Notes: generated from the sequence alone by a model not told the origin. A stretch of DNA of 64,000 bases from Streptomyces carminius (GCF_002794255.1 NZ_PGGW01000065.1:1-64000); one strand, 5' to 3'. Shown: positions 33,552-44,118, counted from the first letter of the stretch. Made by a program: numbers and translations.

Positions 33552-34625
33552 TCAGCCGCCGAGCGTGGGGTAGTCGGTGTAACCGCGGTGGTCGCCGCCG
33601 TAGAAGGTCGACGGGTCGGGCTCGTTGTACGGACCGCCGGCCCTGATGCGGGCGGGCAGGTCGGGGTTGGCGAGCCAGAGCGAGGCGAGGGCGACCGCGT
33701 CCGCCAGTCCGCCGCGCAGCACCTCGGCGGCCGCCTCCGGGGTCACCCGCTCCTCCGTGCCGGTCGCGTGCGGGTTGAGGATCAGCGTCCCCGGCCACTC
33801 CCGGCGGATCAGCTCGGTGACCTCGCGGTGGCCGAACTCCATGAGGTGCACATAGGCCAGGTGGTACGGCGCCAGCGCCCGGATCAGGGCCCCGTACAGC
33901 CCGGCGGGGTCGCTCTCCCGGATGCCGTTGGCGGTGTTGCCCGGCGACAGGCGGATGCCGACCCGCTCCGGGCCGATCGCGTCGCCGACCGCCCGGGCGA
34001 CCTCGACGGCGAAGCGGATCCGGTTCTCCACCGACCCTCCGTAGCCGTCGGTGCGCGTGTTGGAGCCGTCGGCGAGGAACTGCTGGATGAGGTAGCCGTT
34101 GGCGCCGTGCAGCTCCACACCGTCGAAGCCGGCCTCGACCGCGAGACGGGCGGCGGAGACGAAGTCCTCGACCGTGGCCGCGATGTCGTCGAGCGTCATC
34201 TCCCGGGGCACGGGGTGGTCCAGCATCCCCTGCGGGGTGTACATCCGCTCGCCCGAGGCGATCGGTGAGGGCGCCACCGGCAGCGCGCCGTCCGGGTAGA
34301 GGCTGGGGTGGCCGACCCGGCCGGAGTGCATCAGCTGCACGAAGATCCGGCCGCCCCCGCCGTGGACGGCGTCGGTGACCTTCCGCCAGGCCTGGACGTG
34401 CTCCGGCGAGTGCAGGCCCGGGGTGTCGATGTAGCCCTGTCCGATCACGCTGGGCTGGGTGCCCTCGGTGATGATCAGGCCCGCGCCGGCCCGCTGGGAG
34501 TAGTACTCGGGCGCGAGGTCGTTGATCACTCCCTTGGACGCCCGGCTGCGCGTCATCGGGGCCATCACGAGCCGGTTGGGGAGGGTCAGGCCGCCCAGCC
34601 GCAGCGGCTCGAAGAGTTCGTCCAT
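33552..34625 (-). CDS. old-yellow-enzyme family NADH:flavin oxidoreductase
   Basis: 357 residues, FMN-dependent barrel. The family marks are present: N-terminal LPNRLVMAPMTRSRA, QLMHSGR, the substrate-binding pair in HGANGYL (His/Asn), LADGSNTRTDGYGGS and GIRLSPG. Members reduce the C=C bond of enones or nitro compounds. GGAGGAGA precedes the ATG. It heads the short minus-strand set OYE-MFS-transaldolase and is divergent from the LuxR regulator, with about 155 bp between the starts. It could be a tailoring enzyme or deal with electrophilic stress. Confidence 0.92.
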   Translation of the reverse strand: MDELFEPLRLGGLTLPNRLVMAPMTRSRASKGVINDLAPEYYSQRAGAGLIITEGTQPSVIGQGYIDTPGLHSPEHVQAWRKVTDAVHGGGGRIFVQLMHSGRVGHPSLYPDGALPVAPSPIASGERMYTPQGMLDHPVPREMTLDDIAATVEDFVSAARLAVEAGFDGVELHGANGYLIQQFLADGSNTRTDGYGGSVENRIRFAVEVARAVGDAIGPERVGIRLSPGNTANGIRESDPAGLYGALIRALAPYHLAYVHLMEFGHREVTELIRREWPGTLILNPHATGTEERVTPEAAAEVLRGGLADAVALASLWLANPDLPARIRAGGPYNEPDPSTFYGGDHRGYTDYPTLGG

Positions 34626-34781
34626 GGTCTCCTCCGTGGGTACCGAACAACCTGGGAACGAAGGTAGGAGCAGGTCAGGCCCACCGAATCAGTAGGTTTT
34701 CTGATGTTCCTTACGTAGATTTGGCAGGGCACCTACGGAGGCGGTCCGCCGGATCACCGAGGGCGAGCGGAGGTCGGATTC

Positions 34782-37472
34782 GTGTTGTACGGCAGGTCCA
34801 CCGAGCAGGCCGAGCTCGAGGGGCTGCTCGCCGCCGTGGACTCCGGCCGCAGCGCCGCGCTGGTGCTGCGCGGCGAGGCGGGCATCGGCAAGACGGCGCT
34901 GCTGGACTGGCTGGCCCGGACCGCGCCCCGGCGGGGCCTGCGCCTGCTGCGGGTACGGGGCGTCGAGCCGGAGGCGGACCTGGCCTTCGGCGGCCTGGTC
35001 CAGCTGCTGTGGCCGGTCCAGGACCGGCTGGCGGCGCTGCCCGGCGCGCAGGCCGACACCCTCAGAGCGGTGCTCGGCGCCGGCCGGCTGTCCGGCCAGG
35101 ACCGCTTCCTCACCGGTCTGGCGGTCCTCACCCTCCTCGCCGAACTGGCCGACGAGGAGCCGCTGCTGTGCCTGGTCGACGACGCCCAGTGGCTCGACCG
35201 GGCCACCGCCGAGGCGCTGCTGTTCGCCGCCCGGCGGCTCTCCGCGGAGCGGGTGGCGATGGTGTTCGCGACCCGGGAGGAGGGGTTCACCGCCCAGGGC
35301 CTCACCGAACTGCGGCCGTCCCGGCTGGACCCCCGGGACGCGGCCCGGCTGCTGGCCGACCGGGGGCTCGCCCCGGCACTGCGCGAGCAGGTGATCGCCG
35401 AGTCCGCCGGGAACCCGCTCGCGCTGATCGAGTTCGCCGCCGCGCAGCGGCAGCACCCCGACCGCGCGATGCCCCTGCCGGTCGCCGACCGGGTGCTGAC
35501 CTCCTTCCGCGCCCAGATCGGCCGGCTGCCCGAGCGGACCCGGCTGATGATGCTGATCGCGGCGGCCGAGGGCCGGGGCGACCTGCCCATGCTGCTGAAG
35601 GCCGCGCAGTCGATGAACGTGGGGCTGGAGGACCTGGAGGAGGCCGAACGGGAACGGCTGGTGCTCGTGACGGAGAGCAGCGTCGCCTTCCGCCACCCCC
35701 TGATCGCGTCCGCCGCCTACCAGGGAGCCGTACTGGCCCGGCGGATCGCCGTGCACCGGGCCCTGGCCGAGGCGGCGACGGACCCCGACTGCCGCGCCCG
35801 GCACCTGGCCGCCGCCACCACGGCACCCGACCCGGGGATCGCCGCCGAACTCGCCGCCGCCGCCGAGCGGGCCCGCCACCGCAGCGCCTACGCCGCCGCG
35901 GCCGGCCTGTACCGGCACGCCGCCCGGCTCACCACCGACCGCGCGTCCCGGGCCGGATGGCTGGGCGAGGCGGCCGGTCTCGCCCTCGCGGCCGGGCAGG
36001 CGGGGCCGGCCGGGGAACTGGCCGAGCAGGCGGAGGCGTGCGCCGACGAGCCGGCGGCACTGGCCGACCTCGCCCCGATCCGCGCGGCCGTCGTGTTCGA
36101 GACCGGCGACCAGCGCCGGGCCGCCCGGCTGCTGATCGAGCGCGCGGCCGGGGCGGACCCGGAACGGGCCGCCGCCCTGCTGCGCACCGGTGCCACCTAC
36201 GCCTGGTCCTGCGGCGACCGGTCCGCGGTGCGCAGCGCCGCCCGGCACCTGGCGGCCGTCGGCCGTCCCGACCTCCTGGTGCGGGGCATGGCCCGGCTGG
36301 CCGACGGCGACCACACCGGCGGGCTGCCGCTGGTGGCCGAGTTCCTGGAACGGCACCGGGTGGCCGACCGGGAGGCCGACGACGAGGCGGAGCGCATGCG
36401 CGTCCTGCACAGCGCCGTGATCCTGGGTGACGACACCGCGGTGCTGGCCCTGGCCGCCGCCGAGGTGGAACGCCGCCGCAAGCACGGGCTGATCGGCGCG
36501 CTGCCGCAGGTGCTGCACATCCTGGCGCGGACCCAGGTGCTGGCCGGACTGCACCGCGACGCCGAGGCGTCGGCCGCCGAGGCGGCCGAGATCGCCCGCG
36601 ACACCGGCCCGCACCGGCGCACCGACTGGTTCGGGGACGTACCGGCCCGGGTTGCGGCCGTCGAGGGCGACGCGGAGCGGTGCCGCCGGCTGGCCCGGGA
36701 GGCGCCGGAGGCCGACCGGGCGGCGGCCGACGGCGTCCTGGCCCTGCTGGAGCTGGGCACCGGGGACCACGAGGCCGCGCTGCGGCGGCTGGAGACGTCC
36801 GGGGAGTCCGGCGCCGGGTCCGGGGAGTATCCGGCACTGCTCGTCGCCTCGGCCGCGGACCAGGTCGAGGCGGCGGCACGGCTGGGCAGCCGGGACCGCG
36901 CGGAGGAGCCGCTGCGCCGGTTCGAGACCTGGGCGGCGGCCGGCCGCCGCCCCTGGGCGCGGGCGGTCGCCCTGCGCTGCCGGGCCCTGACCGAGGAGGC
37001 GGTCGGCGGGGCGGCGGGGGAGGCGGCCGGAGACGCGGAGGAGCACTACGCCGAGGCGCTGCGGCTGCACGCGCGCGACGGCAGACCGTTCGAACGGGCC
37101 CGCACCCAGCTGCTCTACGGCGAGTGGCTGCGCCGCTCCCGGCGGCGCACCGACGCCCGCGCACCGCTGCGGTCGGCCCTGGAGACGTTCGAACGGCTGC
37201 GCGCCGCCCCCTGGGCGGAGCGGACCCGGACCGAACTGCGGGCCACCGGCGAGCCGGGCACGGCGGCCCGGACGGCCGCGGCGAACCTGATCGACCGGCT
37301 GACCCCCCAGGAGCTGCAAGTGGTGCGGCTCGCGGCGCGGGGGAGCAGCAGCCGGGAGATCGCCGCGCAGCTCTTCCTCAGCCCCCGGACCGTCGAGCAC
37401 CACCTCTACAAGGCCTACCCGAAGCTCGGTGTCGGGTCCCGCCGGGAGTTGGTCCGGCTGGAGCTGGACTGA
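34782..37472 (+). CDS. LAL-type LuxR-family regulator
   Basis: 896 residues, GTG start with GGAGG 10 bp upstream. N-terminal ATPase with Walker A GEAGIGKT (about 31-38) and Walker B LLCLVDDAQW (about 127-136), a long helical repeat middle rich in Ala/Arg/Glu, and a C-terminal LuxR HTH (LTPQELQVVRLAARG then SSREIAAQLFLSPRTVEHHL). Large ATP-binding LuxR regulators commonly activate Streptomyces biosynthetic clusters. It is divergent from the OYE gene, which makes the 34.6-34.8 kb gap a probable control region. It is slightly Ala/Arg-rich but intact. Confidence 0.92.
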   Translation: MLYGRSTEQAELEGLLAAVDSGRSAALVLRGEAGIGKTALLDWLARTAPRRGLRLLRVRGVEPEADLAFGGLVQLLWPVQDRLAALPGAQADTLRAVLGAGRLSGQDRFLTGLAVLTLLAELADEEPLLCLVDDAQWLDRATAEALLFAARRLSAERVAMVFATREEGFTAQGLTELRPSRLDPRDAARLLADRGLAPALREQVIAESAGNPLALIEFAAAQRQHPDRAMPLPVADRVLTSFRAQIGRLPERTRLMMLIAAAEGRGDLPMLLKAAQSMNVGLEDLEEAERERLVLVTESSVAFRHPLIASAAYQGAVLARRIAVHRALAEAATDPDCRARHLAAATTAPDPGIAAELAAAAERARHRSAYAAAAGLYRHAARLTTDRASRAGWLGEAAGLALAAGQAGPAGELAEQAEACADEPAALADLAPIRAAVVFETGDQRRAARLLIERAAGADPERAAALLRTGATYAWSCGDRSAVRSAARHLAAVGRPDLLVRGMARLADGDHTGGLPLVAEFLERHRVADREADDEAERMRVLHSAVILGDDTAVLALAAAEVERRRKHGLIGALPQVLHILARTQVLAGLHRDAEASAAEAAEIARDTGPHRRTDWFGDVPARVAAVEGDAERCRRLAREAPEADRAAADGVLALLELGTGDHEAALRRLETSGESGAGSGEYPALLVASAADQVEAAARLGSRDRAEEPLRRFETWAAAGRRPWARAVALRCRALTEEAVGGAAGEAAGDAEEHYAEALRLHARDGRPFERARTQLLYGEWLRRSRRRTDARAPLRSALETFERLRAAPWAERTRTELRATGEPGTAARTAAANLIDRLTPQELQVVRLAARGSSSREIAAQLFLSPRTVEHHLYKAYPKLGVGSRRELVRLELD

Positions 37473-37536
37473 GGTCCCCGGTGCCGGTGCCGGTGCCGGG
37501 GAACGGGGCCCCGGTGTCCCGGCCCGGACCGGGAAC

Positions 37537-38043
37537 TCAGGACGTGGTCCGGGCCGCCGCGAACCAGCGGCGGGCGCGCCGCGGCACACCGGGGGAGACC
37601 CGCTCCACCCGGTCCCTGACGTCCGCCAGGGTCCGCCCGGCCAGCTCCCGCCGCCACACCAGCTCGGCCTCCCGCATGGCCTGGTGGATCTGGCAGTCCT
37701 CGGCGGGCTCGGGCACGGGGCCGTCCTCGTGGGGGCGGCCCCGCGGTGCCCGCAGCCGGATTCCCGCGCACCGGAACGCCTCCTCGGGACCCTCCACGGC
37801 CGCCACCACGTCCATCAGGGTGATGTCCTCCAGCCGCCGGGCGAGCCGGAAGCCGCCCCGCGGCCCGCTGCCGGAGGAGACCAGGCCCGCCCGGACCAGT
37901 GCCTGGAGCTGCTTGTTCAGGTACGCCGGCGGAAGGTCGTAGTAGGCGGCCAGCCGGGCGGCGGACACCGCGTGCTCCGGCCCGGCCCAGGCCAGGTTGA
38001 GGATGCTGTGGAGGGCCCACTCCACGCCTTCGCTCATCCGCAT
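37537..38043 (-). CDS. Rrf2-family redox regulator, RsrR-like
   Basis: 168 residues. Winged helix with AYLNKQLQALVRAGLVSS and GPRGGFRLAR, then a dimer helix. Two Cys, Cys92 (FRC) and Cys117 (DCQIHQAM), rather than the three usual in NsrR/IscR. Glu8-Trp9 in GVEWALH correspond to Glu8 and Trp9 of Streptomyces RsrR, whose [2Fe-2S] cluster is held by few Cys plus Glu and His; a matching His is not evident here. The likely role is sensing redox state or nitrogen oxides. It lies 75 bp downstream of the PhzE-like gene on the same strand and may be its last co-transcribed gene. ATG 38037 is an alternative start. Confidence 0.85.
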   Translation of the reverse strand: MRMSEGVEWALHSILNLAWAGPEHAVSAARLAAYYDLPPAYLNKQLQALVRAGLVSSGSGPRGGFRLARRLEDITLMDVVAAVEGPEEAFRCAGIRLRAPRGRPHEDGPVPEPAEDCQIHQAMREAELVWRRELAGRTLADVRDRVERVSPGVPRRARRWFAAARTTS

Positions 38044-38118
38044 GGCACAGATGCTACGTACCGGCGGCCGGCCGGGCCCGGGGCCGGCGGTGCGGCCCGG
38101 GCCCGGCCGGCCGGGCGG

Positions 38119-40011
38119 TCAGACACCCGGCAGCCCGGCCAGCAGTCCCCGGACGATGCGCACACCGTCCCGGGTGAGCACCGACTCGGCGTGGAACTGC
38201 GTGGAGGCGAAGTGCGGGCCCCGCAGCGCGTGCACCTCGTTCGTGGCCGCGTCCCGGCTCACCTCCACCACGCCCACTCCCGGGCAGTCGATCTTGTCCT
38301 CGCCGCAGCGGGCGGCGAAGGTGTTGTAGAACCCCACCCGCTCGCGGGAGCCGAACAGGTCGATCTCCCGCTGCACGCCCTGGTTGGGCACCTCGCGCCG
38401 GACCAGCGGCAGGCCGAGCAGCCGGCAGAGGACCTGGTGGCTGAGGCAGACCGCCAGGAAGGGGCGCTGCCGCGCCAGCAGGCTCCGCACCGCCGACCGC
38501 AGCCGGTCGATCTTGGGGTGGTCCTCCGCGCGGGGATCGCCCGGCCCCGGGCCCATGACGGTCAGGTCGTACCCGTCGAAGGAGTACTCCTCGTCGAACC
38601 GGCGCACCGTCACCTCCAGTCCCGTGGCGCGCAACTGGTGCGCGATCATCGCGGTGAAGGTGTCCTCGGCGTCCACCACCAGCACCCGGCGGCCCGCGAG
38701 CGCGGGATCGTGCCGCTCGCGCGCCCCGGTCCCGGCCAGCCAGAAGTCGGCGATGCCGTGGTTGCGCCGCTCCAGGGCGGCGCGGACGCCGGGATGGGCG
38801 GAGAACCGTTCGGTGCCGCGGGTCTCCAGCGCCGAGAGCAGGCCGGACGCCTTGGCCCGGGTCTCCTCGGCCTCCGCGCCGGGATCGGAGTGGCGCACCA
38901 GGGTGGCGCCCGCACCGATCCGCAGCCGGCCGCCGCGGTCGATGTCCGCGGTGCGGATGAGGATGGCGGAGTCCAGGGCGTGACCGCCCTGTCCGTCGCG
39001 GCCGGCGAGGGCGAGGACACCGCTGTAGTAGCCGCGCCCCGCGGGCTCGTACCGCTCGATGACCCGGCAGGCGTTCTCCAGCGGGGACCCGGTGACGGTG
39101 GGCGCGAACATCGTCTCGCGCAGGATCTCCCGCGGATCGCGGGTGCTGTGCCCCTCGATGAAGTACTCGGTGTGGGCGAGACGGGCCATCTCCTTGAGGA
39201 ACGGACCGACCACCCGGCCGCCGGACTCGCAGATCCGGGCCATCATCTTCAGTTCCTCGTCGACCACCATGTACAGCTCGTCGGCCTCCTTGCGGTCGGC
39301 GAGGAACTCCATCACCTCCGGCAGGGTGGGCCCGCCCGGCGGATAGCGGTAGGTGCCGCTGATGGGGTTCATCACCGCCCGGCCCCCGTGCAGGCTGACG
39401 TGCCGCTCGGGGGTGGCGCCGACGAGGGTCCGCTCGCCGGTGTGGACGACGAACGTCCAGTACGCGCCGGACTCGTGCTCCAGCAGGCGCCGGAAGAAGG
39501 TGAGGGCGGCGCGCGGCGTGTAGCCGGTGATGTCGGCGGTGAAGGAGCGCCGGAACACGAAGTTGGCGCCCTCGCCGGTGCCGATCTCGTCGGCGACGAT
39601 CCGGCGGACGGTCTCGGCGTACTCCTCGTCGGTGACGTCGAAGCGGCCGCCGGACAGCTCGATCGGGTCGTCCGGGATCCGGGCTAGCACCTCGGCCACC
39701 GACCGCTGCTCCTGCCCGGTGACCGCCATCGCGACCAGCGGCGTCCCGTCGTCGGGGGCGGCGAAGCCGCGCTCGGCGATCTGCCGGTAGGGGACCAGCG
39801 CCAGTACGTCGTGGCGCGGTCCGCCGGGGGCGCCGGAGGAGTCGGGCCCGCCGGGGCAGCCGGGCAGCGGGATCTCCGCCAGGGTCCGCGGCGTGGACAC
39901 CTCGCCGACCAGCACGTCCAGGACGCCGACCCCGGTCGTCTCGGGGCGGTGGAGCAGGGCGAAGGCGGGCGGGTCCGCCGCCAGGATCCGGTCCAGCATC
40001 TCGCCGGTCAT
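38119..40011 (-). CDS. phzE: PhzE-like 2-amino-2-desoxyisochorismate (ADIC) synthase
   Basis: 630 residues, a fusion of an anthranilate-synthase-type chorismate domain (about 1-400) and a class I glutamine amidotransferase (about 430-630). Chorismate blocks include [18 protein letters not shown] and [14 protein letters not shown]. The amidotransferase triad is intact: nucleophile Cys in AVCLSHQV and His/Glu in FHAES. It converts chorismate and glutamine to ADIC. PhzE rather than anthranilate synthase is favoured by the domain fusion, length and adjacency to PhzD. The ATG is inside the stop of the isochorismatase (ATGA) with AAGGAGG upstream, giving tight coupling. Confidence 0.93.
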   Translation of the reverse strand: MTGEMLDRILAADPPAFALLHRPETTGVGVLDVLVGEVSTPRTLAEIPLPGCPGGPDSSGAPGGPRHDVLALVPYRQIAERGFAAPDDGTPLVAMAVTGQEQRSVAEVLARIPDDPIELSGGRFDVTDEEYAETVRRIVADEIGTGEGANFVFRRSFTADITGYTPRAALTFFRRLLEHESGAYWTFVVHTGERTLVGATPERHVSLHGGRAVMNPISGTYRYPPGGPTLPEVMEFLADRKEADELYMVVDEELKMMARICESGGRVVGPFLKEMARLAHTEYFIEGHSTRDPREILRETMFAPTVTGSPLENACRVIERYEPAGRGYYSGVLALAGRDGQGGHALDSAILIRTADIDRGGRLRIGAGATLVRHSDPGAEAEETRAKASGLLSALETRGTERFSAHPGVRAALERRNHGIADFWLAGTGARERHDPALAGRRVLVVDAEDTFTAMIAHQLRATGLEVTVRRFDEEYSFDGYDLTVMGPGPGDPRAEDHPKIDRLRSAVRSLLARQRPFLAVCLSHQVLCRLLGLPLVRREVPNQGVQREIDLFGSRERVGFYNTFAARCGEDKIDCPGVGVVEVSRDAATNEVHALRGPHFASTQFHAESVLTRDGVRIVRGLLAGLPGV

Positions 40012-40631
40012 CCCAGGACCTCCTTGGTGCCGAGCACCACGGCGCAGCGGCGCGCGGCGTAGTCGAGCGCCATCCGGTGGTCCGCCGCGGAGAAGTCGGC
40101 CACCGCGTCGGCCACCAGGAAGGTCTCGATGTCGCGGGTGAAGGCGTCGACGGCGGTGGCCAGCACGCCGATGTGCGCGTAGACCCCGCACACCACGAGC
40201 TGGTCGCGGCCGTGCGCGCGCATCCGCTCCGCCAGGTCGGTGCGGAAGAAGGCGCTGTAGCGCCACTTGGTGAGCACCCAGTCCCCGGGGGCGGGGGCCA
40301 GCGGCTCGACGATCCGCCGCTGGCCGGGCTCGCCGCGCATGCCCGGCCCCCAGAAGTCCCTGAGCAGACCGCGCTGTTCGGCGGTCATGCCGCCGGGCTG
40401 CGCCGTGTAGGCGACGGGGACGCCGCGGGCGGCGCAGTGCTCGCGCAGCGCGACGGTGTTGCGCAGCAGTTCGTCGCGGAGCCCCTCGGGCAGGAACCGC
40501 ACGAAGTAGCGCTGCATGTCGTGGACGAGGAGCACCGCCCGGGCGGGGTCGACGCTCCACCCGGCGGTGTTGTCCGGCAGGTCGCCCGCTGCCGGCATCG
40601 GATAGGGCTCGATGGCCCCTATGCCTGCCAT
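40008..40631 (-). CDS. phzD: PhzD-like isochorismatase
   Basis: 207 residues, exactly the length of Pseudomonas PhzD, with matching blocks throughout: [13 protein letters not shown] (catalytic Asp), [30 protein letters not shown] (catalytic Lys) and [11 protein letters not shown] with Cys next to the nucleophile loop. It hydrolyses the enol-pyruvate of ADIC to give trans-2,3-dihydro-3-hydroxyanthranilate (DHHA). Immediately upstream of and overlapping the PhzE gene. With no PhzF in the window, DHHA most likely goes to the SDR encoded just upstream. Confidence 0.95.
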   Translation of the reverse strand: MAGIGAIEPYPMPAAGDLPDNTAGWSVDPARAVLLVHDMQRYFVRFLPEGLRDELLRNTVALREHCAARGVPVAYTAQPGGMTAEQRGLLRDFWGPGMRGEPGQRRIVEPLAPAPGDWVLTKWRYSAFFRTDLAERMRAHGRDQLVVCGVYAHIGVLATAVDAFTRDIETFLVADAVADFSAADHRMALDYAARRCAVVLGTKEVLG

Positions 40632-40780
40632 ACAGTCTCCTGGTGGGGGAATCACCGGCCGCGGCCGGCGGGGGATCGCTCCCCTGAAGCGGATGGTTTC
40701 CGCCCGCCCCGTGCGGGGCCGGTGCGCGCCCGTGCCGTGGGGGGCGTCCCGTGCCGTGGGGCGGGGAGTCACGGGGGCGG

Positions 40781-41551
40781 TCACGCGCCCAGGGAGGCCC
40801 CGCCGTCCACCGTGAGGTCGTGCATGGTGATGTGTCCGGCGCGGTCGGACAGCAGGAACACCACGGCCTCCGCGATGTCCGAAGGCCGGGCGATCCGCTT
40901 CAGCGGGATGCCGACCCGGTAGGCGTCCGGCCGGCCCTCGACGGTCGCCCGCGGGCCGGACTCGTCGTGCCACATCGACCGGAGCATGGGGGTGTCGGTG
41001 GAACCGGGGGCCACCAGGTTGCACCGGATGCCGTACCGGGCGACCTCCAGGGCGAGGGCCTTCGTGAACATGGCGGCCGCCGCCTTCGAGGCGCCGTACG
41101 CGGCCATCCCGGTGCGCGGGACCGCCGCGGCGTTCGAGGTGACGGTGACGATCGCGCCGCGCGAGCGGGGGATCATGCGGTCGACCACGGCCCGGCAGAC
41201 GTGGAAGACGCCGTTGACGTTGACCGCGAAGGTGGCCGCCCAGTCCGCGTCGGTCAGGGTGTGCGCCTCGCCCAGGCGCAGCACCCCCGCGGCGTTGACC
41301 AGGTACTCCACCGGGCCGAGGACCCGTTCGACCTCGTCGACCGCCGCCGCCACCCGGCCGCCGTCGGTGACGTCGGCGGGGAACGCCCGCACCCGCAGCC
41401 CGTCCGCGGCCAGCTTCTCCGTCAGCTCCGTGAGCCGCGGCCCGTCCCGGTCGACGGCGGCCACCACCGCGCCCCGTTCGCCCAGGGCGCGGACGACGGC
41501 CGCCCCGATGCCTCCGGCCGCCCCCGTGACGAGGGCCACCCGACTGTCCAT
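40781..41551 (-). CDS. EntA/DhbA-like SDR, probable DHHA dehydrogenase
   Basis: 256 residues, NAD-dependent SDR with TGAAGGIG near residue 9, VNAAGV, Ser in TVTSNAAA and YGASK. Overall it resembles 2,3-dihydro-2,3-dihydroxybenzoate dehydrogenases ([18 protein letters not shown] is characteristic of EntA/DhbA). Next to PhzD/PhzE its substrate should be DHHA and its product 3-hydroxyanthranilate, as in benzoxazole and pyrrolobenzodiazepine pathways. GGGAGGAA precedes the ATG. It shares the operon with the DAHP synthase 99 bp upstream and PhzD 149 bp downstream. Confidence 0.88.
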   Translation of the reverse strand: MDSRVALVTGAAGGIGAAVVRALGERGAVVAAVDRDGPRLTELTEKLAADGLRVRAFPADVTDGGRVAAAVDEVERVLGPVEYLVNAAGVLRLGEAHTLTDADWAATFAVNVNGVFHVCRAVVDRMIPRSRGAIVTVTSNAAAVPRTGMAAYGASKAAAAMFTKALALEVARYGIRCNLVAPGSTDTPMLRSMWHDESGPRATVEGRPDAYRVGIPLKRIARPSDIAEAVVFLLSDRAGHITMHDLTVDGGASLGA

Positions 41552-41650
41552 GTGGAGTTCCTCCCAGAGTGCTGGAACGGTGCCGGCCGGATGTGCCGGC
41601 CGGGTGTGCTGGGTGTGCCGCACGCGTGCCGCACGCGTGCCGTGCGCCGG

Positions 41651-42823
41651 TCAGCCGCGCCACGCGGAGGCGACGGAGACGGCCTGCGAGGGGTTGAGCC
41701 GCGGATCGCAGAAGGTCGTGTACTTGGTGCCGACCCGGTCGGCGTAGGAGGCGTTGGACACGCACTCGGTGACGTTGTCCGGGGTGGTCTCCAGATGGAG
41801 CCCCCCGGCGACGCCGCCCCGTGAGCGGACGGCGGCCTGGAAGTCGCGCACCTCCCGCTCGACCGTCTCCAGATAGCGCGTCTTGAGGCCGTCGGGGGTG
41901 GTGACGGTGTTGGCGTGCAGGGGGTCGCAGAGCCACACGACCGGATGCCCGGCGGTCCGTACGGCATCGACCAGCGGGGGCAGCCGGTCGGCGACCACCT
42001 CGGCGCCCATCCGGACGACGAGGGTCAGCCTGCCGGGCTCCCGCCGGGGGTCGAGCCGTTCGCACAGGCCGAGCAGCTCGGGAACGGTCATGGCGGGGCC
42101 GACCTTGCAGGCCACCGGGTTGCCGACCCGGGCGAGCAGGGCGACATGGGCGCCGTCGGGCTGCCGGGTCCGCTCGCCGATCCAGGGCAGATGCGTCGAG
42201 GCCAGCACCGGGCGGCCGTCCTCGCCGGGGCGGACCATGGGCAGTTCGTAGTCGAGCAGCAGGGCCTCGTGGCTGGTCCACACGGGCGGTTCGACGGCCG
42301 CCCGCCGCCCGGGGCCGTGCCACCCGAGATGGCGCATGACGGCGGCGGCCGCCTCGTACCCGGTGAGCAGGCGCCGGGGGTCGGGGCGCCGGCCCTCCGG
42401 CTCGGGCTCCGGGCTGTTGACCATGTGGCCGCGGAACGCGGGCAGTTCGAGGTCGCCGACCCGCTCGACGGGCTTGGAGCGCGGCTTGCCGAACTGGCCC
42501 GCGATACGGCCCACCCGCACCACCGGCTTGTGGGTGATCATCTTCAGGGTGCCGGCCAGGAGGTCCAGTACGGCGGCCTTGCGGGCGACGTACCCGGGGG
42601 TGCTCTCGGCCGGGTCCTCGGCGCAGTCGCCCGCCTGGACGACCTGGGCCTCTCCCGCGGCGACCCGGGCCAGCAGGGCGCGGAGCCTGCGCAGGTCCCG
42701 GGGCCGCACCAGCGGCGGCCGGGTGGCGAGTTCCTTCCGGACCCGCCTCAGCAGTGCCGTGTCCTCCCACTCCGGCTGCTGCAGGGCCGGTTTTCGCCGG
42801 ACATCGGGCAGAAGGGTCTCCAC
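41651..42823 (-). CDS. type II DAHP synthase (PhzC-like)
   Basis: 390 residues, shorter than primary-metabolic type II enzymes (about 450), as usual for cluster-borne copies that lack regulatory extensions. Blocks: [40 protein letters not shown] (Lys at phosphoenolpyruvate site), [10 protein letters not shown] (metal ligands) and [10 protein letters not shown]. It condenses phosphoenolpyruvate and erythrose 4-phosphate, feeding extra carbon into the shikimate pathway. GTG start with GGAGG upstream. First gene of the DAHP-SDR-PhzD-PhzE(-Rrf2) operon. Confidence 0.92.
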   Translation of the reverse strand: METLLPDVRRKPALQQPEWEDTALLRRVRKELATRPPLVRPRDLRRLRALLARVAAGEAQVVQAGDCAEDPAESTPGYVARKAAVLDLLAGTLKMITHKPVVRVGRIAGQFGKPRSKPVERVGDLELPAFRGHMVNSPEPEPEGRRPDPRRLLTGYEAAAAVMRHLGWHGPGRRAAVEPPVWTSHEALLLDYELPMVRPGEDGRPVLASTHLPWIGERTRQPDGAHVALLARVGNPVACKVGPAMTVPELLGLCERLDPRREPGRLTLVVRMGAEVVADRLPPLVDAVRTAGHPVVWLCDPLHANTVTTPDGLKTRYLETVEREVRDFQAAVRSRGGVAGGLHLETTPDNVTECVSNASYADRVGTKYTTFCDPRLNPSQAVSVASAWRG

Positions 42824-43263
42824 TGTGCCTCCAGGGGTGAAGGGGCCGGAACGGCGGACCGGCCCGTCGGGGCGCCGCCCCGGGGACTCCTCGTGCGTTC
42901 GGCCGCCGGGCCGTCCGTCCGGTCGCGGCGGGACGGCGGGCGGGCGGTACGGACGGCGCCGGCGCCGGCGGTGGTGCCGGGCGGTCCCGGCCGCGGTCCT
43001 CGGCCGTCATCTCGATCCTGGGCCGGGCCGCGGAGCCTGCCAACGCCGGTGGCGGCACTTCGTCACCTGGCGGGGACTCCGTCAAGTCGCGGCCCCCGGG
43101 GAGCGGCCGGAGCTTGCGCGAGCGGATTCCGGATGAATAATGTCCAGGATTCATGCCGGGCTCCCCGGGACGGGCCCCCGGAAAACGGCGCGGGGCGCGC
43201 CCCCCCGGGCCGGGGAGCGCGCCCTTGTGGTGCCCGGTCTGTGCCCGGGTCGCGGACGGTGGG
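42824..43263. other. 440-bp promoter region of the 3-hydroxyanthranilate operon, with possible terminator
   Basis: No gene is seen. For the DAHP operon a TTGACG hexamer on the minus strand near 43086-43091 may be part of a promoter, and an imperfect operator ATGAAT-N10-ATTCAT lies at 43133-43154. At 43193-43224 a GC-rich hairpin (GGGCGCGC/GCGCGCCC) is followed, in the minus direction, by a TTTT run and could terminate the upstream acetyltransferase transcript. Together these mark the boundary between two transcription units. Confidence 0.45.
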
Positions 43264-44118
43264 TCAGAAGCGGGCGAGGAAGCGCAGCAGGAGCCGTTCG
43301 TCCTCCTCGTCCAGGGGGAGGTCGAAGACGCCCCGCAGGACGTCCACCACGGACCGCGCGGACAGGCTCTCGCGCTCCTCCCGCCCGTCGGGGTACTCCG
43401 TCACCAGCACGTTGTCCCGCAGCAGGTACCGGGCCTTGGCCAGACCGCGCTGCACCACCAGCCGGCCGACGAAGGGCGAGCCCGGTCTGGTCGAGCTGAT
43501 GTAGTGCGCGGCCTGGTAGTCGACCGCGAACTGGGGTTCCGGGCGGAAGGCGTACAGGTCGAACCAGTCCCCGGGCCGCCGGGACTGCAGCACCCAGTGG
43601 CCCTCGTCCACCACCAGCCGCCAGGTCCAGCCGTCGACGGTGCGCACGGCGCCCTCCCGCCAGGGGATGGGCTCGATCAGACCCGCGTAGCCGTAGCCGG
43701 GGTCCGCGAGCCACACCGTGTCGTCGGCCCGCACCAGCAGACAGGTGTGGGAACGGAACCGGCGTTTGCGGTCGCCCTCGCGGATGCGCGCCAGCAGCCG
43801 GGTGACGGGGAAGCCGAGGCGGTCCAGCGCCGCCGCGAACAGCAGGTTGGACTCGTAGCAGTAGCCACCGCGACCCGCGCGCACCACCTTCCGCTCGATG
43901 CTCGCCAGATCGACCGAGACCGTTCTGCCGAGCACCATGTCGACGTTCTCGAAGCACACCGTGCCCATGTGCGCCCGGTGGAGCCGGCGCAGCGTCTCCC
44001 CGGAGTTGTCGCGCGGTCCGTCGTAGCCGACCCGGGCGAGGTAGGCGTCCAGGTCGAGCCGCGCGCTGCCCCACTCCGGCGAGTCGTCGACCACGGCGGC
44101 GGGTTCGGAGTTGACCAT
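43264..44118 (-). CDS. arylamine N-acetyltransferase family acyltransferase
   Basis: 284 residues. The NAT triad is complete: Cys87 (RGGYCYES), His124 (SHTCLLV) and Asp139 (ADPGYG). Classic NATs transfer acetyl from acetyl-CoA to aromatic amines; relatives in clusters, such as RifF, form amides with larger acyl groups. 3-Hydroxyanthranilate is an obvious arylamine substrate here. AAGGGA lies before the ATG. It starts 57 bp downstream of the amidotransferase gene and is probably co-transcribed with it. Confidence 0.92.
   Translation of the reverse strand: MVNSEPAAVVDDSPEWGSARLDLDAYLARVGYDGPRDNSGETLRRLHRAHMGTVCFENVDMVLGRTVSVDLASIERKVVRAGRGGYCYESNLLFAAALDRLGFPVTRLLARIREGDRKRRFRSHTCLLVRADDTVWLADPGYGYAGLIEPIPWREGAVRTVDGWTWRLVVDEGHWVLQSRRPGDWFDLYAFRPEPQFAVDYQAAHYISSTRPGSPFVGRLVVQRGLAKARYLLRDNVLVTEYPDGREERESLSARSVVDVLRGVFDLPLDEEDERLLLRFLARF

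Noticed and set aside
38119-42823. A phenazine cluster
   Set aside because: PhzD, PhzE and DAHP synthase are present, but no PhzF isomerase, PhzB or PhzG was found in the window, and an EntA-like SDR points to 3-hydroxyanthranilate instead.
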